The notes under the pieces are model-generated. The model did no database searches and had not been told where the DNA came from. It saw nothing but the letters and a program-made list of their open reading frames with translations. A stretch of DNA of 13,934 bases from an uncultured Granulosicoccus sp. Its GTDB lineage: Bacteria; Pseudomonadota; Gammaproteobacteria; Granulosicoccales; Granulosicoccaceae. Made by a program: the position numbers and the translations under genes. The DNA is taken from the NCBI GenBank assembly GCA_938016235.1, contig CALLPU010000295.1, positions 1 to 13,934 of the forward strand. The letters run 5' to 3'. Below, piece after piece: positions 7,255-13,752 of this stretch (within the stretch, counting starts at the first letter, position 1; every line of letters begins with the position of its first letter).

Positions 7255-8774
7255 GCGTGGGCTCGGAATTCACTGGCAGAAGCGGATTGGACCAATGCTT
7301 CGGTGGTCAGCTGATTGCCTCGAAGTTGTTCAACACACAAGCCGCGGTTGAATACGATAGCGCGGTTACACAGCGTGGCAACCTCTTCGAAGTCGGTGGA
7401 GATGACGATCACGGGAACACCGCTATTGACCATTTCGTTCAACAGTGTGTAGATCTCAGCCTTTGCACCGACATCGACACCGGCAGTGGGATCCTCTGCG
7501 ATCAGCACACGATTGTTATTGGTCAGCCATCGACCCACGATGACCTTTTGCTGGTTGCCACCAGACAGGGCATCAATGGGCAGTTCGGGATCGTTAGGTC
7601 GCAAGCCGACATCAACGCCAGCTTCACGGGCCTTGTGAGTTTCCCGGCGCCGAGATAGAAATGAGAACAGGCCACGCCCAAGCGCGCCCGGGTTCAGGAA
7701 CAGGTTTTCACGAATACTCAGCGAAGTTGCCACGGATTCAACAACGCGATCTCGCGGTATCAAACCTATACCGCGTTGCATGGCATCCCGCGGAGATTCG
7801 GGTTTGAACGGCTCGCCTTGCAGTTCGATCTCGCCCTCGAATGCCTCCGCACCAAACAGGCATCGTCCAATGTCTTCTTGCCCGGCACCTCGCAGCCCCA
7901 CGAGTCCGAGTATTTCGCCATTGTGCACATCCAGCGTAATCGGGCCGGTGTGCTCGGTGTACAGGTTGCGTATGCTCAATAAGGGTGAGGTATCTGAGGG
8001 CTTGAGCTTATCGAACGTCTTGGGCTTGCGACCGACGATCAGATCCACGAGTTCTTCAGGTGTGGTGTGTGCAACGGCCCTGACCCCCACTGTTTCACCA
8101 TCGCGAAGCACAACCACACGATCTGAAATCTGAAAAACCTCGTCGAGCCGATGTGAGACGTAGATCATGCCTACGCCATCGTCGCGCAAGCGCTCGAGAA
8201 CCTTGAATAGCGTTATCACATCATCCGATGGCAAACTGGCGGTGGGTTCGTCGAGAACCAGAAAGTCACAATCCACTGCCAGTGCGCGGGCAATGGCCAC
8301 GAGCGATTTCTCGGCGCGCGTCAGGCGGCTGACTCGCATGCTCGGGCTGAAGTTGCAACCCACTCGCTCCAGCGCTTTCGCCGTTCTGGCCTCGCAAGCC
8401 TGCCAGTTGATCAGGCCGGAGCGTTTCTCGAAGCCCTGAGCCAGCGCCATGTTCTCGGCGATGCTCATCCACTCGATCAACCCCAGATCCTGGTGGATGA
8501 ACGCAACGGCCTGACGAACCTGAGTGCTTCCCGGCGTATGCCGATAAGGCGTACGGTCAATCACCACGGTGCCGGAGTCAGGTTGGTGAATGCCTCCCAG
8601 GATTTTGATCAGCGTCGATTTTCCAGCGCCGTTTTCGCCCAGCAACGCCACGATTTCACCTCGACCCACGTTCATCGTGACATCATGCAGCGCGCGCGTA
8701 CCACCAAATGTCTTGGATATCTGGTGGAAAAACAGGCCATCGGGTAAGGCCGGAGGCGCTTCTGTTACAGCCAT
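7251..8774 (-). CDS. CUT2-family sugar ABC transporter, double ATP-binding subunit (RbsA-like)
   Basis: Energises the importer; two ABC domains in one 507-residue chain, the normal CUT2 length. Domain 1 has Walker A GENGAGKST (46-54), the Q-loop region FIHQD (92-96), Walker B FLVLDEP (171-177) and the H-loop SH at 207-208; its signature is degenerate (SRLTRAEKS). Domain 2 has a Walker A-like loop without the lysine (GLRGAGQE, 293-300), as usual in this family, a good signature LSGGNQQK (403-410), and an unusual Walker B, VLIAEDPTAG, where LDEPT would be expected. The H-loop histidine of domain 2 is also absent (STDFEEV). Only one composite site therefore looks catalytically complete. It is the first gene of the operon, divergent from the LacI-family gene across a 100-bp region with palindromes, and is probably repressed by that regulator. 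Confidence 0.95.
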   Translation of the reverse strand: MAVTEAPPALPDGLFFHQISKTFGGTRALHDVTMNVGRGEIVALLGENGAGKSTLIKILGGIHQPDSGTVVIDRTPYRHTPGSTQVRQAVAFIHQDLGLIEWMSIAENMALAQGFEKRSGLINWQACEARTAKALERVGCNFSPSMRVSRLTRAEKSLVAIARALAVDCDFLVLDEPTASLPSDDVITLFKVLERLRDDGVGMIYVSHRLDEVFQISDRVVVLRDGETVGVRAVAHTTPEELVDLIVGRKPKTFDKLKPSDTSPLLSIRNLYTEHTGPITLDVHNGEILGLVGLRGAGQEDIGRCLFGAEAFEGEIELQGEPFKPESPRDAMQRGIGLIPRDRVVESVATSLSIRENLFLNPGALGRGLFSFLSRRRETHKAREAGVDVGLRPNDPELPIDALSGGNQQKVIVGRWLTNNNRVLIAEDPTAGVDVGAKAEIYTLLNEMVNSGVPVIVISTDFEEVATLCNRAIVFNRGLCVEQLRGNQLTTEALVQSASASEFRAHA

Positions 8775-8827
8775 CGATCAGCGTGCTGTGTGAGAATCTT
8801 CATGTGAGATAGCGTGGAAATGAGTCG

Positions 8828-8856
8828 TTGCGTTATCGGTAACGTTACCAGAGAAT
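8828..8856 (+). promoter_or_regulatory. Possible promoter of the LacI-family gene
   Basis: TTGCGT at 8828-8833 and GAGAAT at 8851-8856, separated by 17 bp, are a weak sigma-70-like pair. The spacer carries the operator palindromes, which would make the gene autoregulated. Both boxes are poor matches, so this is a guess; I could not pick a clear promoter for the opposite strand. Confidence 0.25.
8830..8849. promoter_or_regulatory. Staggered LacI/GntR-type operator in the divergent intergenic region
   Basis: The 100-bp region 8775-8874 between the ATPase gene and the regulator gene holds three CGTTA half-sites in alternating orientation. GCGTTA at 8830-8835 and TAACGT at 8840-8845 form an inverted repeat with a 4-bp spacer, close to the ATGTTA-N4-TAACAT operator I recall for E. 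coli GntR. A perfect 12-bp palindrome GGTAACGTTACC at 8838-8849, centred on CG as in classical LacI-family operators, overlaps it. The downstream regulator resembles GntR, so these are its likely binding sites. Which of the two palindromes is used is not decidable here. Confidence 0.75.
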
Positions 8857-8874
8857 AGGGCGACCGGGTAAAGC

Positions 8875-9912
8875 ATGTCAATGGGAAAAAGCAACACAGG
8901 GTCAAAAGCGCGGGGGGTCTCGCTCGCGGAAATTGCGCTCGAAGCGGGTGTGTCGCGCATGACTGCCTCGCGAGTGCTGCGTGGAGCGGATGGCTATTCG
9001 GAAGCCACGAAAGACAAGGTGCTGGCTGTTGCCAACCGGCTTGGCTACGTGCCCAATCGCATTGCCGCAGCCCTGGGATCAGATGCCGGGACCAGTCTTG
9101 TTGCCATAGCATTACCCACTCTGGGGCGGGAGCTGTACAGCCAGGTGCTTGAAGGGCTGGAGAACAAGCTCACCTCTGTCGGGTATCAGCCCATCATTGG
9201 TGTGGTGGGATACGACGACGAGGCAGAATTTCAGTGGCTGAACTCGGCGCTTGCCTGGCGGCCGTGTGCACTGGTTGTTACGGGACGTGAACGCAGTTCT
9301 GCCAACCGGACGCTGTTGCAGAGTGTCACTGTGCCTGTGGTGGAGATGTGGAACATAGACCAGGGCTACGATCAGCAAACAACATCCGATCCGTTACGCG
9401 TTGGCCTGAACCACAGAGCCGCAGGTTATGAGATGGGGCGGTACCTCGCGGGCCGTTATCGTGGGCAGGCAGGCTACGTGGGTACCAAGATAAACGACAC
9501 GACGCTCGGCAGTGACAGGCTGGCGGGTTTCTCCGACGGATTCGGATCAGAGCCGCGCTGTCTGATTCTCAATGATCGATCATCATTTTATGCGGGCTAC
9601 TATGGCGCGGAGCAATTGCTGTCGGCAAATCCGTCGCTACGCGTGTTGTATTTTCTGGACGACAACATGGCCGTGGGTGGTTTGATGTTCTGTCTGCAGA
9701 AAGGTATCAAGATACCCGGAGAGGTGGCTATTGCAGGTTTTGGTGGGCTGGATGTGGGATCTGTGTTGTCCACAAAGCTGACCACAACCAAAGTGAGACG
9801 GTTGAAAATAGGAAAACTGGCCGCTGAGAACCTGATCAAACGACTGAACGGTGAGCCCGTTGCCGTGATGGATGACGTCGGCTTCGAATTGATCAAGGGT
9901 GAGACTGCCTGA
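8875..9912 (+). CDS. LacI-family transcriptional regulator, GntR (gluconate repressor)-like
   Basis: DNA-binding regulator, 345 residues, most likely the ligand-responsive repressor of the divergent ABC importer. The N-terminal helix-turn-helix VSLAEIALEAGVSRMTASRV is at residues 15-34, followed by the hinge RLGYVPNRIAAAL (55-67). The rest is a periplasmic-binding-protein-like effector domain: VAIALPTLGRELYSQVLEGL, LDDNMAVGGLMFCLQKG and VAIAGFGGLDVGSVLSTKL. From memory the last part is closest to the E. coli gluconate/idonate repressors (GntR/IdnR), which would hint at a sugar-acid effector, but this is inference. ATG at 8875 is used; an ATG at 8881 is equally possible and changes only two residues. 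No strong ribosome-binding site is seen. It converges on pyrC' with a 10-bp gap and no hairpin between them. Confidence 0.93.
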   Translation: MSMGKSNTGSKARGVSLAEIALEAGVSRMTASRVLRGADGYSEATKDKVLAVANRLGYVPNRIAAALGSDAGTSLVAIALPTLGRELYSQVLEGLENKLTSVGYQPIIGVVGYDDEAEFQWLNSALAWRPCALVVTGRERSSANRTLLQSVTVPVVEMWNIDQGYDQQTTSDPLRVGLNHRAAGYEMGRYLAGRYRGQAGYVGTKINDTTLGSDRLAGFSDGFGSEPRCLILNDRSSFYAGYYGAEQLLSANPSLRVLYFLDDNMAVGGLMFCLQKGIKIPGEVAIAGFGGLDVGSVLSTKLTTTKVRRLKIGKLAAENLIKRLNGEPVAVMDDVGFELIKGETA

Positions 9913-9922
9913 CGTCACCTCA

Positions 9923-11206
9923 TCAGAAGTGCTGGTGTCTGCTGTTGCAGTAAACGGCTTTGACCATTCCCCGCAAAGGCGCTAAATCCAAAGCTTCTGC
10001 GGTGTGGATGTTGAGTGGGTGATTGGCGCTGATGGTGGGACCGTCGGTCTCCGGTGCCTTGGGTAATTCGTCTGGCGCCAATACAAAGAAGTTAGCTTCC
10101 TGACCCAATTCAAGACCCGTGTGCGTGGCACCATCAATGATGCGTAGCGGGGCATGCGTCAGTTTTTCAAAGACTCGATTCAACGATAGGCCCAGAAGTT
10201 CGGGTAGTTGCAGGATTTGTGGTATGGCCCATTGATAAGCAGACAGCCCGGCTTCGGTTGCAGGCAAAGGTGCCAGGCTTGCATCTTTTTCATGAGGCGA
10301 GTGGTCTGTACAAATGGCATCGATAACGCCTGCTCCAACAGCGTGGCGCAAAGCCTCCCTGTCGGCCGCACTACGAAACGGAACAGCGCTGTGAAAACTT
10401 GAATCGTAGCCTGCCAGGTGCTCGTCAGTGAAGAACAGATGATTGAGCCCGACATCGCAGGTTATCGGCAATGCTGCCTGTTTCGCCGCATCTATCATGT
10501 CCAGCGCTCTTGCCGAACTTACGCGCGAGATATGCAATCGGCAGTTGGTCTCGCGGCACAGCTCCAGTAATCTTGCCAGTGCAACGGTTTCAGCAGCAAC
10601 CGGAATACCCGGCAGGCCGAGTCGAGTTGCCATCGCGCCTGCATGGGCACAGCCATCAGCACCAAGCTGGGCATCTCTGGCAGTCATGATCAGGGGGATG
10701 TTGAATGAAGCAGCATATTCCATGGCACTGAACAACACATTGGTATTGTCCAGCGGCATATCTGCCTGGCCAGCTGCTGGGCACCCGGCTGCTTGTAATG
10801 TTGCCAGTTCACTCAGCTGCTCGCCCTGTAGCCCTATCGTCAACGCAGCAATGGGCAGCACTTGTGCGCCCTGCGCAAGCTGCGCCTGTTGGCGTATCAA
10901 TTCCACGGTGGCCACGTTGTCGATAGCAGGTTGAGTGTCTGGTGCACAGAGCACACGTGTGAAGCCTGCGGCCAGCGCTGCTGATGCTTCACTGGCGATG
11001 GTGCCCTTGCGTGTCAGGCCGGGTTCGCGGAGTCTGGCGTACAGATCACACATGCCGGGTATGACAAGCTGATCGGCAGCGCCTGAGGTATCGTCTGTGA
11101 TCGATTCGATAACGCCATCCTGGATGACGATCGTGCAGGCCTGTTCGTGCTCCAGTTGTCTGACGTTGTTGATAACGATGCGTGAATCGTGTTGTGAGTC
11201 GCTCAC
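9923..11206 (-). CDS. pyrC': Dihydroorotase-like protein PyrC' (non-catalytic partner of aspartate carbamoyltransferase)
   Basis: 427-residue dihydroorotase homologue predicted to be inactive. In active enzymes the strand after VIPG carries DxHxHLREPG; here it is DLYARLREPG at 54-63, so both metal-binding histidines are replaced (Y56, R58). The next ligand region is also altered, with LIMTARDAQL where AHCED-like sequence is expected. The later CTDHSPHEKD is kept. The overall sequence (TRKGTIASE, GLQGEQLSELA, GLPGIP.AAETVALAR) matches Pseudomonas PyrC', which is needed structurally for a PyrB/PyrC' dodecamer and does not carry the dihydroorotase activity of the pathway. The start is GTG, inside a GTGA overlap with the pyrB stop, with GGAGGG at 11214-11219 as ribosome-binding site. 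A catalytic dihydroorotase must be encoded elsewhere. Confidence 0.93.
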   Translation of the reverse strand: MSDSQHDSRIVINNVRQLEHEQACTIVIQDGVIESITDDTSGAADQLVIPGMCDLYARLREPGLTRKGTIASEASAALAAGFTRVLCAPDTQPAIDNVATVELIRQQAQLAQGAQVLPIAALTIGLQGEQLSELATLQAAGCPAAGQADMPLDNTNVLFSAMEYAASFNIPLIMTARDAQLGADGCAHAGAMATRLGLPGIPVAAETVALARLLELCRETNCRLHISRVSSARALDMIDAAKQAALPITCDVGLNHLFFTDEHLAGYDSSFHSAVPFRSAADREALRHAVGAGVIDAICTDHSPHEKDASLAPLPATEAGLSAYQWAIPQILQLPELLGLSLNRVFEKLTHAPLRIIDGATHTGLELGQEANFFVLAPDELPKAPETDGPTISANHPLNIHTAEALDLAPLRGMVKAVYCNSRHQHF

Positions 11207-12183
11207 GCCTCAGCCCTCCGTAAGCTGGTGGCATTGCCCATGACAATGGACATGACCGCCATCCGCACGGCAATACCGTAGGTGACTTGCTCGAGTATGA
11301 CGGACTGCTGTCCATCGGCAACGCTGCCGGCTATTTCAACACCTCGGTTGGTTGGACCCGGGTGCATGACCAGCGCATCGGGCTTAGCCAGTGTCAGTCT
11401 TTCTGGCGTCAGGCCGAAAGTACGATAAAACTCACTGCTACTGGGAACCGTGGCGGTTTGCATGCGTTCTTTTTGCAATCGCAGCCCCATGATGACATCC
11501 GCCCCGATCAGCGCCTTGTCGATGGAGGGGTAGACGGTGACACCCAGTGCCTCCACTTCCGCGGGGATGAGTGTACGTGGACCCACCACCCGCACTTCTC
11601 CGGTGCCGAGCTTCACCAGCGCGGAGATATCGGAACGTGCCACTCTGGAATGGCGTATATCGCCAATGATGACGACACACAAGTTCTGAAACTCACCTTT
11701 GTGCCGTCGAATAGTGAACATGTCCAGCATGCCCTGCGTAGGGTGAGCGTGCTGGCCATCGCCACCATTGATTACGTTGATCGAAGGAGCTACATGCCGA
11801 GCGATAAAGTGCGCGGCACCGGAATCTCCGTGGCGCACGATGAACATGTCACATTGCAGGGATTCGAGTACCCGTAGGGTATCCAGCAAGGATTCGCCTT
11901 TGGCAGTTGATGAGGTCACCAGATCCACGTTGAGTATATCGGCGCTAAGACGTTTGGCTGCAAGTTCAAAAGCGGTTCGAGTACGGGTGCTGTTCTCGAA
12001 AAAAAGATTAGCCACTGTCTTGCCGCGCAACAACGGTACTTTTTTAACCGTACGATCATTGACCCCGGCAAACCCTTCAGCAGTGTCGAGTATTTGCGTG
12101 AGTTGTTCCCGGTTCAAACCATCAAGATCGATGAAATGGTGAAGTTCCCCAAGGCTATTGAACTGAGGGTCGGGAAGCGTCAC
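11203..12183 (-). CDS. pyrB: Aspartate carbamoyltransferase catalytic chain
   Basis: Condenses carbamoyl phosphate with L-aspartate, the committed step of pyrimidine synthesis, in the cytoplasm. It is 326 residues, slightly longer than E. coli PyrB because of an N-terminal extension of some ten residues, as in Pseudomonas-type (class A) enzymes. Carbamoyl-phosphate-binding STRTR is at residues 65-69 within FFENSTRTRTAFE, then SSTAKGES (91-98) with the loop lysine, HPTQGMLDM (147-155), and the C-terminal HPGPTNRGVEI (274-284). No regulatory chain pyrI is present; the adjacent pyrC' is the expected partner instead. The start is GTG in a GTGA overlap with the pyrR stop, with GGGTGA a few bases upstream as a weak ribosome-binding site. 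Confidence 0.97.
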   Translation of the reverse strand: MTLPDPQFNSLGELHHFIDLDGLNREQLTQILDTAEGFAGVNDRTVKKVPLLRGKTVANLFFENSTRTRTAFELAAKRLSADILNVDLVTSSTAKGESLLDTLRVLESLQCDMFIVRHGDSGAAHFIARHVAPSINVINGGDGQHAHPTQGMLDMFTIRRHKGEFQNLCVVIIGDIRHSRVARSDISALVKLGTGEVRVVGPRTLIPAEVEALGVTVYPSIDKALIGADVIMGLRLQKERMQTATVPSSSEFYRTFGLTPERLTLAKPDALVMHPGPTNRGVEIAGSVADGQQSVILEQVTYGIAVRMAVMSIVMGNATSLRRAEA

Positions 12184-12713
12184 GATTTTTCACCCACGGT
12201 CACTTGCATGCGGGTTGCGTCAAGGTCTATGTATTGATTGGCGGCCACGTCCAGACTGTGCCCTATCACATCGGCTCTGATGGGTAGCTCGTGGCCGGCA
12301 CGTTGAACCAGCACAGCCAGTGTTATGCGGGCGGGGCGGCCGTAATCGAAGATTTCGTTCATGGCGGCGCGGACGGTGCGGCCAGTACTCAGCACATCGT
12401 CAATCAGAATGATGTGCTTGTCCTGGACGTCGAACGGCACTTGCGAGGGTCCGACAACAGGATGCAGGCCAATGGAGCTGAAATCATCACGATAGAACGC
12501 GATGTTGAGCTCCCCCAGTTCTGGCTCTACGGGTAGTCCACCGTCGATCAATTGCGCTAGCAGGAGTTTGCCGACATCCACACCACCACGACGGATACCG
12601 ATAAGAGCGACAGGTGTATCGGTCTGAACCAGACCCACCAATGCCTCGTGCATGTCATTCAGCCATTGCCGGACGGTGGGTGATTCAAAAAGCGCATTGA
12701 CAGGCTTGCTCAC
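12180..12713 (-). CDS. pyrR: PyrR: pyrimidine regulatory protein / uracil phosphoribosyltransferase
   Basis: 177-residue member of the PRTase fold. In Gram-positive bacteria PyrR binds pyr mRNA and also makes UMP from uracil and PRPP; in Pseudomonas relatives it sits beside pyrB and its regulatory mode is less clear. The PRPP loop IILIDDVLSTGRTVRAA is at residues 101-117, GIRRGGVDVGK at 39-49 is a further active-site loop, and LVQRAGHELPIRADVIG at 135-151 corresponds to the PyrR signature LVDRGHRELPIRADYVG, with Q and A replacing the usual D and G. I saw no PyrR-type attenuator upstream: the gene is inside an operon, 4 nt overlapping ruvX (GTGA). The start GTG lacks its own ribosome-binding site, so translation probably depends on ruvX. 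Confidence 0.94.
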   Translation of the reverse strand: MSKPVNALFESPTVRQWLNDMHEALVGLVQTDTPVALIGIRRGGVDVGKLLLAQLIDGGLPVEPELGELNIAFYRDDFSSIGLHPVVGPSQVPFDVQDKHIILIDDVLSTGRTVRAAMNEIFDYGRPARITLAVLVQRAGHELPIRADVIGHSLDVAANQYIDLDATRMQVTVGEKS

Positions 12714-13165
12714 TTGGGCGATCTCATGGTGAACCAGCTTTCCAGTATAAGGGCGGCGGCGAGTGTATCCACATCTGCGTGACTTGTCTTGCGTTTGCGT
12801 TGTCCAGAGGCTCGCAATTGTTGCAGCTCCTGTTGCGCTGCCATGGAACTGAAGCGCTCGTCAGCCTTGTGCACAGGCAATGCATAGCGTTGTGCCAATC
12901 GCTTGATAAACCCTTTGACATGGTGAGTAATTTCCTGCATTTCGCCAGCTTCAGTTAGCGGCCAGCCAACGACCAGATCGGTTGGTTGCCATTGATCCAT
13001 TACAGCATCAATGGTTGTCCAGTCGGGTGTGCCATTGTGGTTGATGGCGATACCCGCAGGAGTGGCACTTTGTAAGCGGGCCTCACCGACTGCCATACCG
13101 ATCCGGCGCGTACCGAAATCAAACCCTATGCAGGTACCCGGTTCTGCTTCAGGCACGACCAGCAT
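12710..13165 (-). CDS. ruvX: RuvX/YqgF: putative pre-16S rRNA nuclease / Holliday junction resolvase-like
   Basis: 151-residue RNase H-fold nuclease family, linked to 16S rRNA 5'-end maturation and formerly annotated as a Holliday junction resolvase. GFDFGTRRIGMAVGE at 14-28 carries the first catalytic Asp (D16), VVGWPLTEAGE at 65-75 is the conserved VGLP-like strand, ADERFSS at 101-107 carries the glutamate, and HADVDTLAAALIL at 129-141 carries the final Asp. The ATG at 13163-13165 gives the usual family length and overlaps the end of yqgE by 17 nt. The frame is open 33 codons further up, to 13264, but that would overlap yqgE by more than 110 nt. A GTG at 13156 is another candidate. The yqgE-ruvX pairing is widely conserved. 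Confidence 0.93.
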   Translation of the reverse strand: MLVVPEAEPGTCIGFDFGTRRIGMAVGEARLQSATPAGIAINHNGTPDWTTIDAVMDQWQPTDLVVGWPLTEAGEMQEITHHVKGFIKRLAQRYALPVHKADERFSSMAAQQELQQLRASGQRKRKTSHADVDTLAAALILESWFTMRSPK

Positions 13166-13700
13166 GCCCGACAACAGCGGCAAGGTTGATTCCGAGTCTG
13201 TCGCCAGCGGCCTGACGTCGGGAATTGACCGGGATGTCGAACAGGATTTCAGCGGTCGCATCACAGGTCAGCCAGGCGTTTTCTGCCACTTCCATTTCCA
13301 GTTGGCCTGGCGCCCAGCCGGCATGTCCAAGCACGATGAGATGACGGCTCGGCGACTCGCCCCTTGCAATGGCTTCAAGCACGTCGCGAGAACTGGAAAG
13401 CGATACGCCACCGGCGAAATCTCGGGTTATTTCAAATTGCGGCCCCGGCGGATGCAGAACGAGGCCATGCCCTTCGTCTACCGGTCCACCACGCAAGACC
13501 GGTATTTCCGCGATAGTCTTATCAGACACAGTGATGGATAGCTGTGAGAACACGCTGCTAAGATCCATGCCCAGTTCCTGATTGACTATGACACCAAATG
13601 CCCCGTGTTCACCGTGGTCCAGGATATACACCAGCGAATCTCGAAAATCTGAATCCTGCATTTGCGGCATGGAAACCAGAAAATGATGGGTAAGATTCAT
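13149..13700 (-). CDS. yqgE: YqgE/AlgH family protein
   Basis: 183-residue protein of the UPF0301 (YqgE/AlgH) family, the usual length. The function is not established; AlgH was named from an alginate regulation phenotype in Pseudomonas. Family landmarks are HHFLVSMPQMQDSDF at 5-19, LDHGEHGAFGVIVNQ at 27-41, LRGGPVDEGHGLVLH at 69-83, and LGHAGWAPGQLEMEVAENAW in the C-terminal third. No signal peptide or membrane segment is seen, so it is cytoplasmic. It is the first gene of the unit yqgE-ruvX-pyrR-pyrB-pyrC', starting 48 nt after the tonB stop. The ribosome-binding site before the ATG is not obvious. Whether it has its own promoter is unclear, because the short spacer is filled by a hairpin. 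Confidence 0.94.
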   Translation of the reverse strand: MNLTHHFLVSMPQMQDSDFRDSLVYILDHGEHGAFGVIVNQELGMDLSSVFSQLSITVSDKTIAEIPVLRGGPVDEGHGLVLHPPGPQFEITRDFAGGVSLSSSRDVLEAIARGESPSRHLIVLGHAGWAPGQLEMEVAENAWLTCDATAEILFDIPVNSRRQAAGDRLGINLAAVVGHAGRA

Positions 13701-13713
13701 CGAGGATTTGGCG

Positions 13714-13752
13714 CTAGTGTGGTGGAACGTTTAATATGTTCCACCACACTAG
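13714..13752. other. Perfect 15-bp hairpin between tonB and yqgE
   Basis: CTAGTGTGGTGGAAC at 13714-13728 and GTTCCACCACACTAG at 13738-13752 form a perfect 15-bp inverted repeat with a 9-nt AT-rich loop. The tonB stop codon (13749-13751) is inside one arm, and the other arm ends 13 nt before the yqgE start. No T run follows on either strand (CGCCAAATCC on the minus side), so it is not a standard intrinsic terminator. It may be a rho-independent structure of poor efficiency, an mRNA stability or processing element, or a protein-binding palindrome. Confidence 0.7.

Noticed and set aside
13166..13264. N-terminal extension of ruvX up to 13264
   Set aside because: It would overlap the conserved C-terminal part of yqgE by more than 110 nt and exceed the normal family length; the extra residues show no family similarity.
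12714..13748. PyrR-dependent attenuator (anti-terminator/terminator pair) ahead of the pyr genes
   Set aside because: pyrR is overlapped by ruvX, ruvX by yqgE, and the only hairpin, at 13714-13752, lacks a U tract and a recognisable PyrR binding loop.
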